Source: an archaeon GW2011_AR19
GTDB lineage: Archaea; Nanobdellota; Nanobdellia; Pacearchaeales; GW2011-AR1
Reading direction: 5' to 3'
NCBI GenBank assembly: GCA_000806015.1
Contig: JWKY01000003.1
Location: 1 to 33,763, forward strand
DNA: 33,763 bases
Made by a program: the position numbers and the translations under genes. Shown here in pieces: positions 7,689 to 15,605 of the stretch (position 1 is its first letter; every line of letters begins with the position of its first letter). Below the pieces are notes generated by a model. That model saw only the letters and a program-made list of their open reading frames with translations, did no database searches and was not told where the DNA came from.

Positions 7689-8077
7689 ACAAGTTCCCAG
7701 ATAAAGACAGAGCAAGAAGTTTAATGCAAAATTCCATTAGAGATATGAAATACACTTTAACCTTAAATATTTCTGAAGAATCAGCTAATACAATTGTAAG
7801 GAACATCTATGAATCATTCAGAATGCTGGGAGAAGCAATATTATTAAAAAAGGGCATAAGACCAATAGACCATATAAACTCAATAGATGAAATTTTAAAA
7901 TTAGAACTAAAAACTTCAAAACCATTAAACATATTAGAAAATTTAAGAAGATTAAGACATAATATAAATTATTATGGATACAAAGCAAATATTTACGACG
8001 CAAAAGAATCCATAAGTTTTGCAAAAAATTGCTTTAATGAGTTGTTAAAAAAAATAAATAAGATAATTGAAAATTAA
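7685..8077 (+). CDS. HEPN-domain protein, partner of the MNT protein
   Basis: A 130-aa all-helical protein ending in LENLRRLRHNINYYGYKANIYDAKESISFAKNCF, typical of HEPN proteins coded next to MNT genes. These are usually RNase toxins. The canonical R-x4-6-H RNase motif is not evident here (the Arg is followed by HNINYYG with no His at the right place), so catalytic activity is doubtful. It may be a non-nucleolytic HEPN. Coupled to the MNT gene by ATGA overlap. Confidence 0.75.
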   Translation: MNKFPDKDRARSLMQNSIRDMKYTLTLNISEESANTIVRNIYESFRMLGEAILLKKGIRPIDHINSIDEILKLELKTSKPLNILENLRRLRHNINYYGYKANIYDAKESISFAKNCFNELLKKINKIIEN

Positions 8078-8078
8078 A

Positions 8079-9164
8079 ATGAAATCCCTAAACATTCAAA
8101 AATATCTCTCTTTTGCAATAAAATTAATCCTGATTTTATCAATAATCAATGCTATAAATAACCAATTTTGGTATATAATGTCCACAAACATTTTTCTGTT
8201 AATTTTAATGTTTATTCCCCAGATAGTAAAAAGATATCAGATAAAAATTCCTGCTGAATTTGAGTGGACACTGCTGGTTTTTGTAATTTTCACACTTTTC
8301 CTTGGAAAAATCAGCGGGATTATTGTTCCAATATTTTTTGGAATTGCAATCGCCATGATAGGATTTATGATTCTGGCAATTCTTTATTCAAATAATCAAA
8401 TAAAAAAAGATTATTTTTTAATAATTTTATTTACATTCAGTTTCACAATAACTTTCGGATTTCTCCTTGAACTCTTGAAATATTATCTAAAAATATTTTT
8501 AGGAGATGAGATAAGCCTCGGAATTTACAAGTTTTCTATGCAAAACATGACTTTTGTAATAATCGGAGCGGCAATAGCTTCAATAATGGGATACATTTAT
8601 ATGAGTTCAGAAAAAGGGATGATTAGACAGGCTGTAAAAAAAATTATAGAAAAAAATCCAAAATTATTTTTAAAGAAAAATAATTCTTCAGATGAAATTT
8701 TAGAGTTAATAAAAAATAAGGAGAGCGAAGAAATAGAATTTAAATCAACTTTAAGAACAAATCTTCATACAAATGAATTTGATAAGAAAATGGAATTCTC
8801 TGCATTAAAAACAATTACCGCTTTTCTAAACTCAAATGGCGGAACTTTATTGCTCGGAATTACTGATGAAGGCAAAATCTTGGGAATAGAACACGATAAA
8901 TTCCCGGACACAGATAAATTTAATTTGTATTTAATAAGCATGATAAAAGAAAGAATTGGAAAAAAACATTTTCATTTAATAGAAATCCAGAATAGCGTGA
9001 TTGAAGGCAGAACAATTGTAAAGCTCAGCTGTAAAAAAAGCAAAAATCCTGTTTTCCTAAAATCAGATTCAAATGAAGAAGAATTTTATGTAAGAATGGG
9101 TCCGTCAAGCGTTCAATTAAAGGGAAGCGAGCTGGTGGATTATGTAAAAAGGAAATTTGGATAG
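8079..9164 (+). CDS. Multi-pass membrane protein with C-terminal AlbA_2 (Schlafen-type) domain
   Basis: Six or so membrane helices fill residues ~10-180 (in ...FEWTLLVFVIFTLFLG..., ...FLIILFTFSFTITFGFLLELLKYY...), weakly reminiscent of the YjdF/DUF2238 membrane family. The C-terminal ~140 residues form an AlbA_2 putative nucleic-acid-binding domain: EEIEFKSTL, ITAFLNSNGGTLLLGITDEGKILGIEHD, FYVRMGPSSVQL. The ORF track starts at a TTG (8067) overlapping the HEPN gene; I prefer the ATG at 8079, 1 nt after the HEPN stop. It may be co-transcribed with the toxin-antitoxin-like pair. Function unknown. Confidence 0.75.
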   Translation: MKSLNIQKYLSFAIKLILILSIINAINNQFWYIMSTNIFLLILMFIPQIVKRYQIKIPAEFEWTLLVFVIFTLFLGKISGIIVPIFFGIAIAMIGFMILAILYSNNQIKKDYFLIILFTFSFTITFGFLLELLKYYLKIFLGDEISLGIYKFSMQNMTFVIIGAAIASIMGYIYMSSEKGMIRQAVKKIIEKNPKLFLKKNNSSDEILELIKNKESEEIEFKSTLRTNLHTNEFDKKMEFSALKTITAFLNSNGGTLLLGITDEGKILGIEHDKFPDTDKFNLYLISMIKERIGKKHFHLIEIQNSVIEGRTIVKLSCKKSKNPVFLKSDSNEEEFYVRMGPSSVQLKGSELVDYVKRKFG

Positions 9165-9211
9165 AATTCTATTTTAACTAAATTTATAAATTCTATTTAT
9201 TTTTATTATTT

Positions 9212-10420
9212 ATGAAAATCTCTGACAAAACAATTCGCGCTTATGCTTTAAAAAATGCGCTTTCTTATAATGGAAAAGCTCAGCAAGGAGCAGTAATTTC
9301 TGCATTATTTAATGAAGGAATGAAAAAAGAAGAAGTTAAAGAATATGTAAAAAAAATTTCTGAAATTATAAACGAAATTAATTCGTTTTCTCCTGAAAAG
9401 CAGGAAAAAGAATTTGAAAAATTAAAAAATGAAATTTCTGAAAGAGAAATTCGCGAAGGGCTTTCAGAACTGCCGAATGTCCCAAAAACAGGCGTTGTAA
9501 TGAGATTTAGGCCTGCGCCATCAGGACCATTGCATATCGGGCATATTATTTCTAATATGATAAATTCTCTTTATACAAAAAAATATGGAGGAAAGTTTTA
9601 TATTATTATTGACGACACTAACCCTGAAGAAACTCTTCCTGAAGCTTATAAAAATATAAAAGAAGATTGCGATTGGATTTTTGGAAATGTCTATGAATAT
9701 CTTAATGCTTCAGATAGAATGGAAATTTATTATGAATATGCTGAAAAATTAATTAATAAAAATTCAGCTTATGTCTGCGCTTGTTCGCAGGAAGAATTCA
9801 AAAAATTTGCAGAGCAAAAAAAAGAATGTCCCTGCAGAAAAAACTCTATTAAACATAATTTAGAGAAATGGAAAAAAATGCTGGATAAAAATGGTTTTTC
9901 AGAAGGAGAAGCTGTTTTAAGATTCAAATCAAATATGCAGGATTCCAATCCCGCAATGAGAGATTTTCCTTTAGCAAGAATTAATCTTCATAAACACCCT
10001 TGGCAAAAAAAGAAATATCGTGTTTGGCCCTTGATGAATCTTTCAGTAACAACAGACGATATTGAATTGAAAATAACCCACATAATTCGGGGAAAAGACC
10101 ATGCAGATAATGCAAAAAGGCAGGAAATGATTTACAAAGCTCTCGGACTTGAAAAAAAATTTCCCTGGACATTTTTCATGGGAAAAATAAAATTCACCGA
10201 TATTGCATTGTCTAAAAGAAAATTAAATACTGCAATTAAAGAAGGAAAATATTCGGGAGCAGAAGATGTCAGACTTCCAACAATTACTTCATTAAAAAAA
10301 AGAGGATACAAGCCGGAAGCATTTGCAAAATTCGCAGAGCAAAGAGGGTTGACAGACGTTGATAAAATAATAAGCCAGAAAGATTTTTTTAAAGTAATAG
10401 ATACTTTTAGTGAAGATTAA
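9212..10420 (+). CDS. gltX: Glutamyl-tRNA synthetase, C-terminally short
   Basis: Archaeal-type GluRS. A helical N-terminal region (~1-95) precedes RFRPAPSGPLHIGHI (HIGH, ~103-117) and IIIDDTNPE. The KMSKS-equivalent is IALSKRKLNTAI (~330). The typical SGAEDVRLPTITSLKKRGYKPEA follows and the protein ends at 402 aa. Archaeal homologues are about 550 aa and continue into a beta-barrel anticodon-binding domain; that domain is missing, and the DNA after the stop shows no continuation in any frame. Either anticodon recognition is relaxed or another protein supplies it. Confidence 0.92.
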   Translation: MKISDKTIRAYALKNALSYNGKAQQGAVISALFNEGMKKEEVKEYVKKISEIINEINSFSPEKQEKEFEKLKNEISEREIREGLSELPNVPKTGVVMRFRPAPSGPLHIGHIISNMINSLYTKKYGGKFYIIIDDTNPEETLPEAYKNIKEDCDWIFGNVYEYLNASDRMEIYYEYAEKLINKNSAYVCACSQEEFKKFAEQKKECPCRKNSIKHNLEKWKKMLDKNGFSEGEAVLRFKSNMQDSNPAMRDFPLARINLHKHPWQKKKYRVWPLMNLSVTTDDIELKITHIIRGKDHADNAKRQEMIYKALGLEKKFPWTFFMGKIKFTDIALSKRKLNTAIKEGKYSGAEDVRLPTITSLKKRGYKPEAFAKFAEQRGLTDVDKIISQKDFFKVIDTFSED

Positions 10421-10476
10421 TATATTAACTTTAGAATAGTAATGTTTAAAAAGGCAAAAAATCTAATACTTTCAAG

Positions 10477-10968
10477 ATGTTAGCTAAAAACAAAAAAGGA
10501 ATATCTGAAATCGTCGTAACTATAATTATAATTCTATTAGCAATTGTAGTTTTTGCAGTTGTTTCAGTTGTTGTAAAAGGGACTGTTTCAAAAGGCGCAG
10601 AAAATATTGAATTAGCAAGCGCTTGCTTAGATGTTGAAATGCATGCTGTAAAGATTGCACAAACAACTCAAAGCGAGATTAATCCAACACCTATTCCAGA
10701 TTCATATGATATTACAGTTTCAAGAAGTTCTTCGGGAAAAAACCTTGATGGAGTTAAATTAATAGTTGAAGATGCAACAAAAGATAAAAGTGTTGGAAGT
10801 GAAAATATAATCGAATCAATTAAACCATTAGACAAAAAAACATACACTGTCTCTGGAATTGATTTTACTCCAGCTCAGGTAACAGTAGTTCCTTTCTTTA
10901 TGAAAAAATCAGGAGAAGTATCTTATTGTGATAATTCTCAAACTGATGAACTGGTTATTGAGGCTTAA
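10477..10968 (+). CDS. Type IV pilin-like protein (class III signal peptide)
   Basis: N-terminus MLAKNKKG/ISEIVVTIIIILLAIVVFAVVSVVV: a short basic leader, prepilin-peptidase site after KKG, and a long hydrophobic pilus-core helix. The remaining ~125 residues are a polar beta-rich head with two cysteines (ACLDV and YCDN) that could form a disulfide. Typical of archaeal adhesion pilins or archaellin-like subunits. Monocistronic, with GTTTAAAAAGG as TATA. No assembly ATPase is in the window. Confidence 0.8.
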   Translation: MLAKNKKGISEIVVTIIIILLAIVVFAVVSVVVKGTVSKGAENIELASACLDVEMHAVKIAQTTQSEINPTPIPDSYDITVSRSSSGKNLDGVKLIVEDATKDKSVGSENIIESIKPLDKKTYTVSGIDFTPAQVTVVPFFMKKSGEVSYCDNSQTDELVIEA

Positions 10969-11019
10969 AGCTTAATTGAATTTTATTGATTCTTACTTTC
11001 TGATTTGTTTAACGAGTAA

Positions 11020-11460
11020 ATGAAAATAATAAAAACAACTACATGGAAAAATAAGAAATTTTTGAATTTATTTATTAAACAAATGTTAAGTAAATCTCCT
11101 TTGGACCCATGGCCCGTTATCAAAAATTCTCCCTTGTTTGTATTATACAACCCTCATGAAAATAAAGAAGTTTCTTATTGTACAATAAAATCATGGAACA
11201 ATCTTTTTGAATTGGGAAATGTTTTAACTGAAAAAAAATTAAGGGGTAAGGGATATTCAAGCGAGTTAATAAATAAAGTGCTAGAAGACTATAAAAAAAT
11301 ATATGTTACTTGCGAAACTAATCTTGAGAGTTTTTATAAGAAATTTGATTTTGAAAAAATAAAATATTCACCTTATCCTATAAAACAAAGAGTTGGATTT
11401 GTAAATTTCTTTAGTTTTCTTGGAACAAAAAAATATATCTGTATGGAGCGTTCGATTTAA
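11020..11460 (+). CDS. GNAT-family N-acetyltransferase, small
   Basis: The acetyl-CoA loop is visible in LGNVLTEKKLRGKGYSSELINKVLED (Q/RxxGxG/A form, ~69-94), preceded by a beta strand, and YVTCETNLESFYKKFDFEKI supplies the second half of the fold. 146 aa is minimal GNAT length. Substrate cannot be read from sequence. Confidence 0.75.
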   Translation: MKIIKTTTWKNKKFLNLFIKQMLSKSPLDPWPVIKNSPLFVLYNPHENKEVSYCTIKSWNNLFELGNVLTEKKLRGKGYSSELINKVLEDYKKIYVTCETNLESFYKKFDFEKIKYSPYPIKQRVGFVNFFSFLGTKKYICMERSI

Positions 11461-11562
11461 AATTTTTTGCTGCATATAAAACGGCTATAGTAGTTTTTTT
11501 GTTTATGGATTTTTTTAACACTGAAACTAAAAATATAAAAACTATCATATTTTCCCCCGAGT

Positions 11563-12528
11563 ATGAATAAAAAAGGGGTTAATAAATGGATTATATTTTT
11601 TGCGCTTTTAATTGGAATAATTCTTATTTATTATTTATTTAAAAAATATGGATTGCCTTATTTAAAAAACAATGCAACAGACAGCTATACAAACACTTTT
11701 GAGAGCATTGCAATATTTATTGTTGTTGTCATATTAAGCTATTTCTTTATAAAATTCAGTTCACAATTATTAAAAAGTTATTTAATCAGCAACGGCGAAA
11801 AAAGAGATGTTAAATTAGTGCTGTCTGTTTACAAATATTTTATGTGGATTTTTATTTTATTTATTACTTTTTCATTGTTGTTTAAACAAGTAGGCTCGCT
11901 AATTACTTCATTGGGATTAATCGGTTTTGGAATAACCTTTGCATTGCAAAAACCAATCTTAAATTTTGTCGGCTGGCTTACAATTGTCTTTAATAAAACT
12001 TACAAGTTAGGAGATGTAGTCTCAATAAATAATACAAATGGAAGAGTTTATGATATTAAGGCGATGTACACTAATGTATCTGAACTTGACAGCATCGGTG
12101 ATCCAACGGGTAAATCAATTTCAATCCCAAATGAATTTGTTTTAACAAGCTCTGTAACAAATTTCACAAAAGGGACAAATTATATTTGGGATGAAGTTGC
12201 GATTTATTTAACCTATCAAAGCAATTGGAAAAAAGCGCAAAAAAAAGCTGAAAAAATAATTCAGGATTATTATGACAAAAATATTAAAAAAGAATTAAAG
12301 AAAACATTTAAAGAAGAATTTAACGCGCAAAATGAAATCGTTCCAAGAATATCCATTAATGAAAAAGGAGTTATTTTAAGATTCAGATATCTGGTGGATT
12401 TTAATTCCGCGAATGAAACCAAAGGCGCAATGATTAAAATATTACTAGATAAATTAAAAGGCAAAGATATTATCTTCGGCAAAATTGAGAATATTACTAA
12501 AGCGGATAATAAAAAATTTTTAAGTTAA
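11563..12528 (+). CDS. mscS: MscS-family mechanosensitive ion channel
   Basis: Three membrane segments (~9-28, ~45-66, ~90-112) precede the pore helix region LITSLGLIGFGITFALQKPILNFVGWLTIVFNKTYKLGDVV, the hallmark of the family. Beta-domain residues follow (GRVYDIKAMYTNV, ISIPNEFVLTSSVTNF) and the cytoplasmic C-terminal domain to 321. Releases solutes under hypo-osmotic stress in the cytoplasmic membrane. Its stop is 2 nt from the stop of the convergent gene. Confidence 0.9.
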   Translation: MNKKGVNKWIIFFALLIGIILIYYLFKKYGLPYLKNNATDSYTNTFESIAIFIVVVILSYFFIKFSSQLLKSYLISNGEKRDVKLVLSVYKYFMWIFILFITFSLLFKQVGSLITSLGLIGFGITFALQKPILNFVGWLTIVFNKTYKLGDVVSINNTNGRVYDIKAMYTNVSELDSIGDPTGKSISIPNEFVLTSSVTNFTKGTNYIWDEVAIYLTYQSNWKKAQKKAEKIIQDYYDKNIKKELKKTFKEEFNAQNEIVPRISINEKGVILRFRYLVDFNSANETKGAMIKILLDKLKGKDIIFGKIENITKADNKKFLS

Positions 12529-12530
12529 AA

Positions 12531-13514
12531 TTATTTTAGATAATTTTCAGTTATTCTACTGATTAACTTAATTAATTTTTCCGGTTTAATCGCACTCCCG
12601 CTTAATCTCGGGCTCCCGCCGATTAAATCACTTCCGCCCCATTTTTCATTTTTCTTTCGCTTGACATTCTTGGAAAGCGAATGGAAACTTCCTGTTTGCT
12701 TTTTTTCAATTTTATTTAATTCAGCATAAATTTTTTCTAAAGGAAATAAAACAAATGGATTGGTTTTTAATAAAACATAATTATAATTTTCATTTCTTTT
12801 TTTAACTAAAATAATTTTATTAATTCCGTTTTTTATAAATTTCATTCTTGCATAAGGCCCTATTTCTTCAATCATGTGGATATCTTTATTAGACTGAATT
12901 AATTTGTATTCCGTATCTAAATCAGTCATCTTGCATTTACCTTGAGAATATTTGTCTATTCTTGTTAATACTTCTTTAATTAAAATTTTAATTTCCCCAT
13001 TAGTCATTGTATAAAGTTTATTTGTATAGCGTGATTTAATATAAGGCTCAAATACCCAGGCAACTTCTTTCATAATTTTAGAATTAGTATCAAAAGGATA
13101 AGTTCCTCCAGTAATATCTAATTTGTCTTCTATTTCAACTAATTTTTCGATTAAAGGCTCATCATTTTTCATTATTCTTTTATAATTAAATAACAGCCAT
13201 AACGATAAGCAAACATCCTGGTCAGGATCATTTACATAGACGTTGATTTTTTGATTGTCTGAATTAAAAAAATTTTTAATCATTCCTTGTTTTATAAAAA
13301 AATAAATTTGGGCAGAAGTGCTTTTTGTAATCAGCCTGTTAACACCTTCGTGATGATTAATATTTAATCTTCGCCCGTCTATTTGATGATTAGTTGGTCC
13401 GGAAACATAACCATCTAAAGCAATGGAAAATCTCGGACTTTGAGAGATAAAATTTTTCCAGGTTTTTGTGACTCCTTTTTCAACTATTAATTCAATCATA
13501 AGAAGATAGAACAA
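12531..13514 (-). CDS. DHH/DHHA1-like phosphoesterase-family protein carrying an in-frame repeat insert
   Basis: The N-terminal half has SIALDGYVSGPTNHQIDGRRLNINHHEGVNRL, with metal-ligand-type Asp and NHHEG, and YVNDPDQDVCLSLWLL, similar to a family of predicted DHH-like phosphohydrolases. The C-terminus GGSDLIGGSPRLSGSAI resembles the glycine-rich substrate loop of DHHA1 domains. Between them, after LNKIE, lies KKQTGSFHSLSKNVKRKKN (~270-288), encoded by repeat B1 and absent from the logic of the fold. Starts at MFYLLMIE or at the internal M6. Substrate unknown. Confidence 0.65.
   Translation of the reverse strand: MFYLLMIELIVEKGVTKTWKNFISQSPRFSIALDGYVSGPTNHQIDGRRLNINHHEGVNRLITKSTSAQIYFFIKQGMIKNFFNSDNQKINVYVNDPDQDVCLSLWLLFNYKRIMKNDEPLIEKLVEIEDKLDITGGTYPFDTNSKIMKEVAWVFEPYIKSRYTNKLYTMTNGEIKILIKEVLTRIDKYSQGKCKMTDLDTEYKLIQSNKDIHMIEEIGPYARMKFIKNGINKIILVKKRNENYNYVLLKTNPFVLFPLEKIYAELNKIEKKQTGSFHSLSKNVKRKKNEKWGGSDLIGGSPRLSGSAIKPEKLIKLISRITENYLK
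12652..12712 (-). repeat. Family B hairpin repeat, copy B1, inside the DHH-like gene
   Basis: On the coding strand it reads GCAAACAGGAAGTTTCCATTCG... with inverted arms TTCGCTT / AAGCGAA around a 12-nt loop. Over about 50 nt it matches B2 at 28207-28257 at 43 positions by eye. It encodes KKQTGSFHSLSKNVKR in frame. Confidence 0.75.
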
Positions 13515-13949
13515 AGTGGATTTATAAGATTTATTATAAAAATTTGCGAGAATTACCTGCTCGTTTCATTAGACCACACTTGGGTGAATGCGTCAAAAAT
13601 TTCCTATTTTTGTTCCTTTTTCATTCGCAAAAATTAAGAAGATTGCCACAACAACAAAGTTCAATAAAATGAATTAATCAATTAAAATAATTAATAATTA
13701 TAAAAGCTGTCTGGGCTGGTGGAGGGGGCGAGCAAGTTCACGGAGGACAAATTATTTTTTATAAATTACCGAGTGAGCTTGGGAGTAGAAGTGCTGGCGA
13801 GTGATTTCGCGAGACAAACTTATTTTATTTACTTGCATTAATGCGAGCGGGGTCGGGAGTTGGGTGGAGCAAACGATGGTGCGAGCAAGTTTACGAGATA
13901 AACTTCCTTTTAAAAAACCTTATAAATAATTTATTCCTGCAATTATCAT
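13515..13949 (+). repeat. Intergenic region with family A repeat cluster
   Basis: 435 bp without a convincing gene. From 13728 to 13908 there are two and a half family A units: GCGAGCAAGTTCACGGAGGACAA...ACCGAGTGAGCTTGGGAGTAGAA, then GCGAGTGATTTCGCGAGACAAACTT...GCGAGCGGGGTCGGGAGT, then GCGAGCAAGTTTACGAGATAAACTT. Each half unit is a small hairpin (GCGA-6-TCGC or CCGA-6-TCGG, some copies degenerate) followed by GAG-A-AA. A TATA-like ATTATAAAAG at ~13692 precedes the block, so a structured transcript is possible. TTATAAATA at ~13920 is the promoter of tRNA-His. Confidence 0.65.
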
Positions 13950-14021
13950 GGCGGTTGTAGTATAATGGCAGTACGTGCGGTTGTGGTCCGCAAAACGGGA
14001 GTTCGATTCTCCTCTTCCGCC
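13950..14021 (+). tRNA. tRNA-His (anticodon GUG)
   Basis: Anticodon stem TGCGG/CCGCA encloses TTGTGGT (anticodon GTG). G-1 (13950) opposes C73, the His identity pair. D-stem GTAT/GTAC and T-loop TTCGATT are good. The acceptor stem GCGGTTG/CTTCCGC has two adjacent T-T mismatches (5:68 and 6:67). No intron, no encoded CCA. Confidence 0.88.
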
Positions 14022-14166
14022 CTTATGAAAAACAGAAAGCAATTTGCGGAATTTGACAAAATTCCAGCCTCTGCCATTTAGAAAGAAGAAAGCACATATC
14101 AAAAAGCTTTTTCTAAGACAAAAGAAAAGTTTATGAAGATAAGAAATAATAATTAAATAACAAAAA

Positions 14167-14664
14167 ATGAACTTCCAATTTTATTTAGAAAAATTATCTA
14201 ATTCGGATATTTTCAAAAAATTTAAAAAAGAAAATAAAGGAGCGTATCTATGTTCTGGATTTTTTTCAATTGATATTCAGGGAAAAGACAATCAACAACA
14301 TTTAGATTTTTATTCTTCTTCTAAAAATAAAATGGTCAGTTTTCAACTTGAAAAATCTCTTGAACCAGTTCCTTTAGAAAATTATGATAAAAGAGTCCCT
14401 GAAAAATTAAAAGATAATTTAGATTTTGACTTTGATGAAATTGAAAAGATGATTCTCAATAAAATGAAAGAGGAAAATGTTAATAAACAAATCCAAAAAT
14501 TATTATTTTCTTTGCAAAATATGAAGGGAAAAAACTTCTTAATTGGAACAATCTTTATTTCCGGAATGGGAATTTTAAAAGTCACAATTTCTTTAGATGA
14601 AAATACAATTGTTAATTTTGAGAAAAAATCTATTTTAGATATGTTTAAGATTATTAAGAAATAA
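14167..14664 (+). CDS. Hypothetical protein, 165 aa
   Basis: Not recognised. Cytoplasmic, alpha/beta, rich in Lys, Phe and Asn. A beta-rich first third (GAYLCSGFFSIDIQGKDNQQHLDFYSSSKNKMVSFQLE) is followed by an acidic stretch (DNLDFDFDEIEKMI), a helix, and a C-terminal beta region (NFLIGTIFISGMGILKVTISLDENTIVNFEKKS). Single gene, convergent with the next, with a hairpin terminator between them. Confidence 0.65.
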   Translation: MNFQFYLEKLSNSDIFKKFKKENKGAYLCSGFFSIDIQGKDNQQHLDFYSSSKNKMVSFQLEKSLEPVPLENYDKRVPEKLKDNLDFDFDEIEKMILNKMKEENVNKQIQKLLFSLQNMKGKNFLIGTIFISGMGILKVTISLDENTIVNFEKKSILDMFKIIKK

Positions 14665-14699
14665 TTGACAAAAATTATTAATATAAAGAGATTACCTGT

Positions 14700-14737
14700 T
14701 TGTCAAAAATGTAAGGGAACCAAGTTTCCCTTGACAA
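14700..14737. terminator. Hairpin between convergent genes
   Basis: AAGGGAA-CCAAGT-TTCCCTT is a 7-bp perfect stem, closed further by TTGTC/GACAA with an 8-nt bulge on the 5' side. It abuts the stop codon of the minus-strand 68-aa ORF and follows the 165-aa gene by 35 nt. Confidence 0.45.
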
Positions 14738-14944
14738 TCAACCTTCCTTTGATAGTTTTGTTCCTTTTTTGTTTTTATAAGGAATTTCTTTACTACAAAT
14801 TATTTCAGAAAGAAATATGTCTTTGTTAGAAAATCTCCCTTTTATAGAATATACCTTTTGTATATAATTTCTTGATTCTATTGCTGATAATCCAAAATCC
14901 CTCATCTTTTTATATAATGGACCTTTCTCCAGATTTATTTTCAT
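14738..14944 (-). CDS. Small basic protein of unknown function, 68 aa
   Basis: Not recognised. Contains KKMRDFGLSAIESRNYIQKVYSIKGRFSNKDIFLSEII, plausibly three helices, and ends in a Lys-rich tail. No signal or membrane segment. It is bounded by a hairpin right after its stop and by the start-side gap to the methyltransferase gene, which favours a real gene, but it is short and lacks a clear SD. Confidence 0.4.
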   Translation of the reverse strand: MKINLEKGPLYKKMRDFGLSAIESRNYIQKVYSIKGRFSNKDIFLSEIICSKEIPYKNKKGTKLSKEG

Positions 14945-14975
14945 AGGTTAAACAATCCAAACAGCTTTAATAATT

Positions 14976-15575
14976 TTATGGTTTTTCAACAACAAAGTTA
15001 ATCATCATTTCTGAATTGTGCGTTGAAATAATTTTAAATCCGATTTTCTTGAATAAATCATGGATTTCTTTTTCGTCGTATAAATAATAATACCTCTCCC
15101 CTTTATCAGTCCATCCAACATATTTTTCTTTTCCTTTAATATTTTTAAATCGTTTTGATTTTATATTCCACACTCCAATTTCAGCTTTTGCTTTTGGCTT
15201 TAAGACTCTATACAGTTCTTTAACAGCCTTTTCCCTTTTTTGTTTGCCCTCAACACAATGCAACGCTGAAATGCAGATTGCAAAATCAAAAAATTCATTT
15301 TCATAAGGAATTTCCCAAATATTTGCCTGTTTAAATTCTGCATTAATTTTTTCTTTCTTTGCTTTTTTTTCTGCAAGTTTGAGCATTTCTTTTGAAAAAT
15401 CAATTAAATATATTTTTCCATTTTTTATATTCACAAGATGCCTTCCGCTTCCGCTTCCTAAATCCAAAACTTTGCCGGATTTTTTTTTCAAAAATTTAAT
15501 TGTATGCTCTGCTGGAATTGTTTTGTATTCGTGCCATTCTGGCGCGATTTTATTCCAAATTTGTTTTTGACTCAT
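14976..15575 (-). CDS. Class I SAM methyltransferase, Trm9-like
   Basis: Motif I KVLDLGSGSGRHL (~32-44), acidic post-I IYLIDFSKEML, motif II-III region FFDFAICISALHCVEGKQKREKAVKELYRVLKPKAKAEIGVW. The opening WNKIAPEWHEYK and the W-N-rich C-terminal half resemble eukaryotic Trm9/ALKBH8 wobble-uridine methyltransferases. In eukaryotes Trm9 acts after Elongator, and this window also encodes Elp3, so a shared wobble-U34 pathway is a reasonable inference. No Trm112 partner is visible. Confidence 0.75.
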   Translation of the reverse strand: MSQKQIWNKIAPEWHEYKTIPAEHTIKFLKKKSGKVLDLGSGSGRHLVNIKNGKIYLIDFSKEMLKLAEKKAKKEKINAEFKQANIWEIPYENEFFDFAICISALHCVEGKQKREKAVKELYRVLKPKAKAEIGVWNIKSKRFKNIKGKEKYVGWTDKGERYYYLYDEKEIHDLFKKIGFKIISTHNSEMMINFVVEKP

Positions 15576-15605
15576 GAATTAATCTAGAAAAACAAGGTTA
15601 AAAAA

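Noticed and set aside
10421-10476. Frameshifted continuation of GluRS
   Set aside because: The 56 nt before the pilin gene hold stops in all three frames and a TATA box; no trace of the anticodon-binding domain.
13728-13908. Possible CRISPR array
   Set aside because: Units are only two and a half, imperfect, contain hairpin halves rather than constant repeat plus variable spacer, and no cas gene is in the window.
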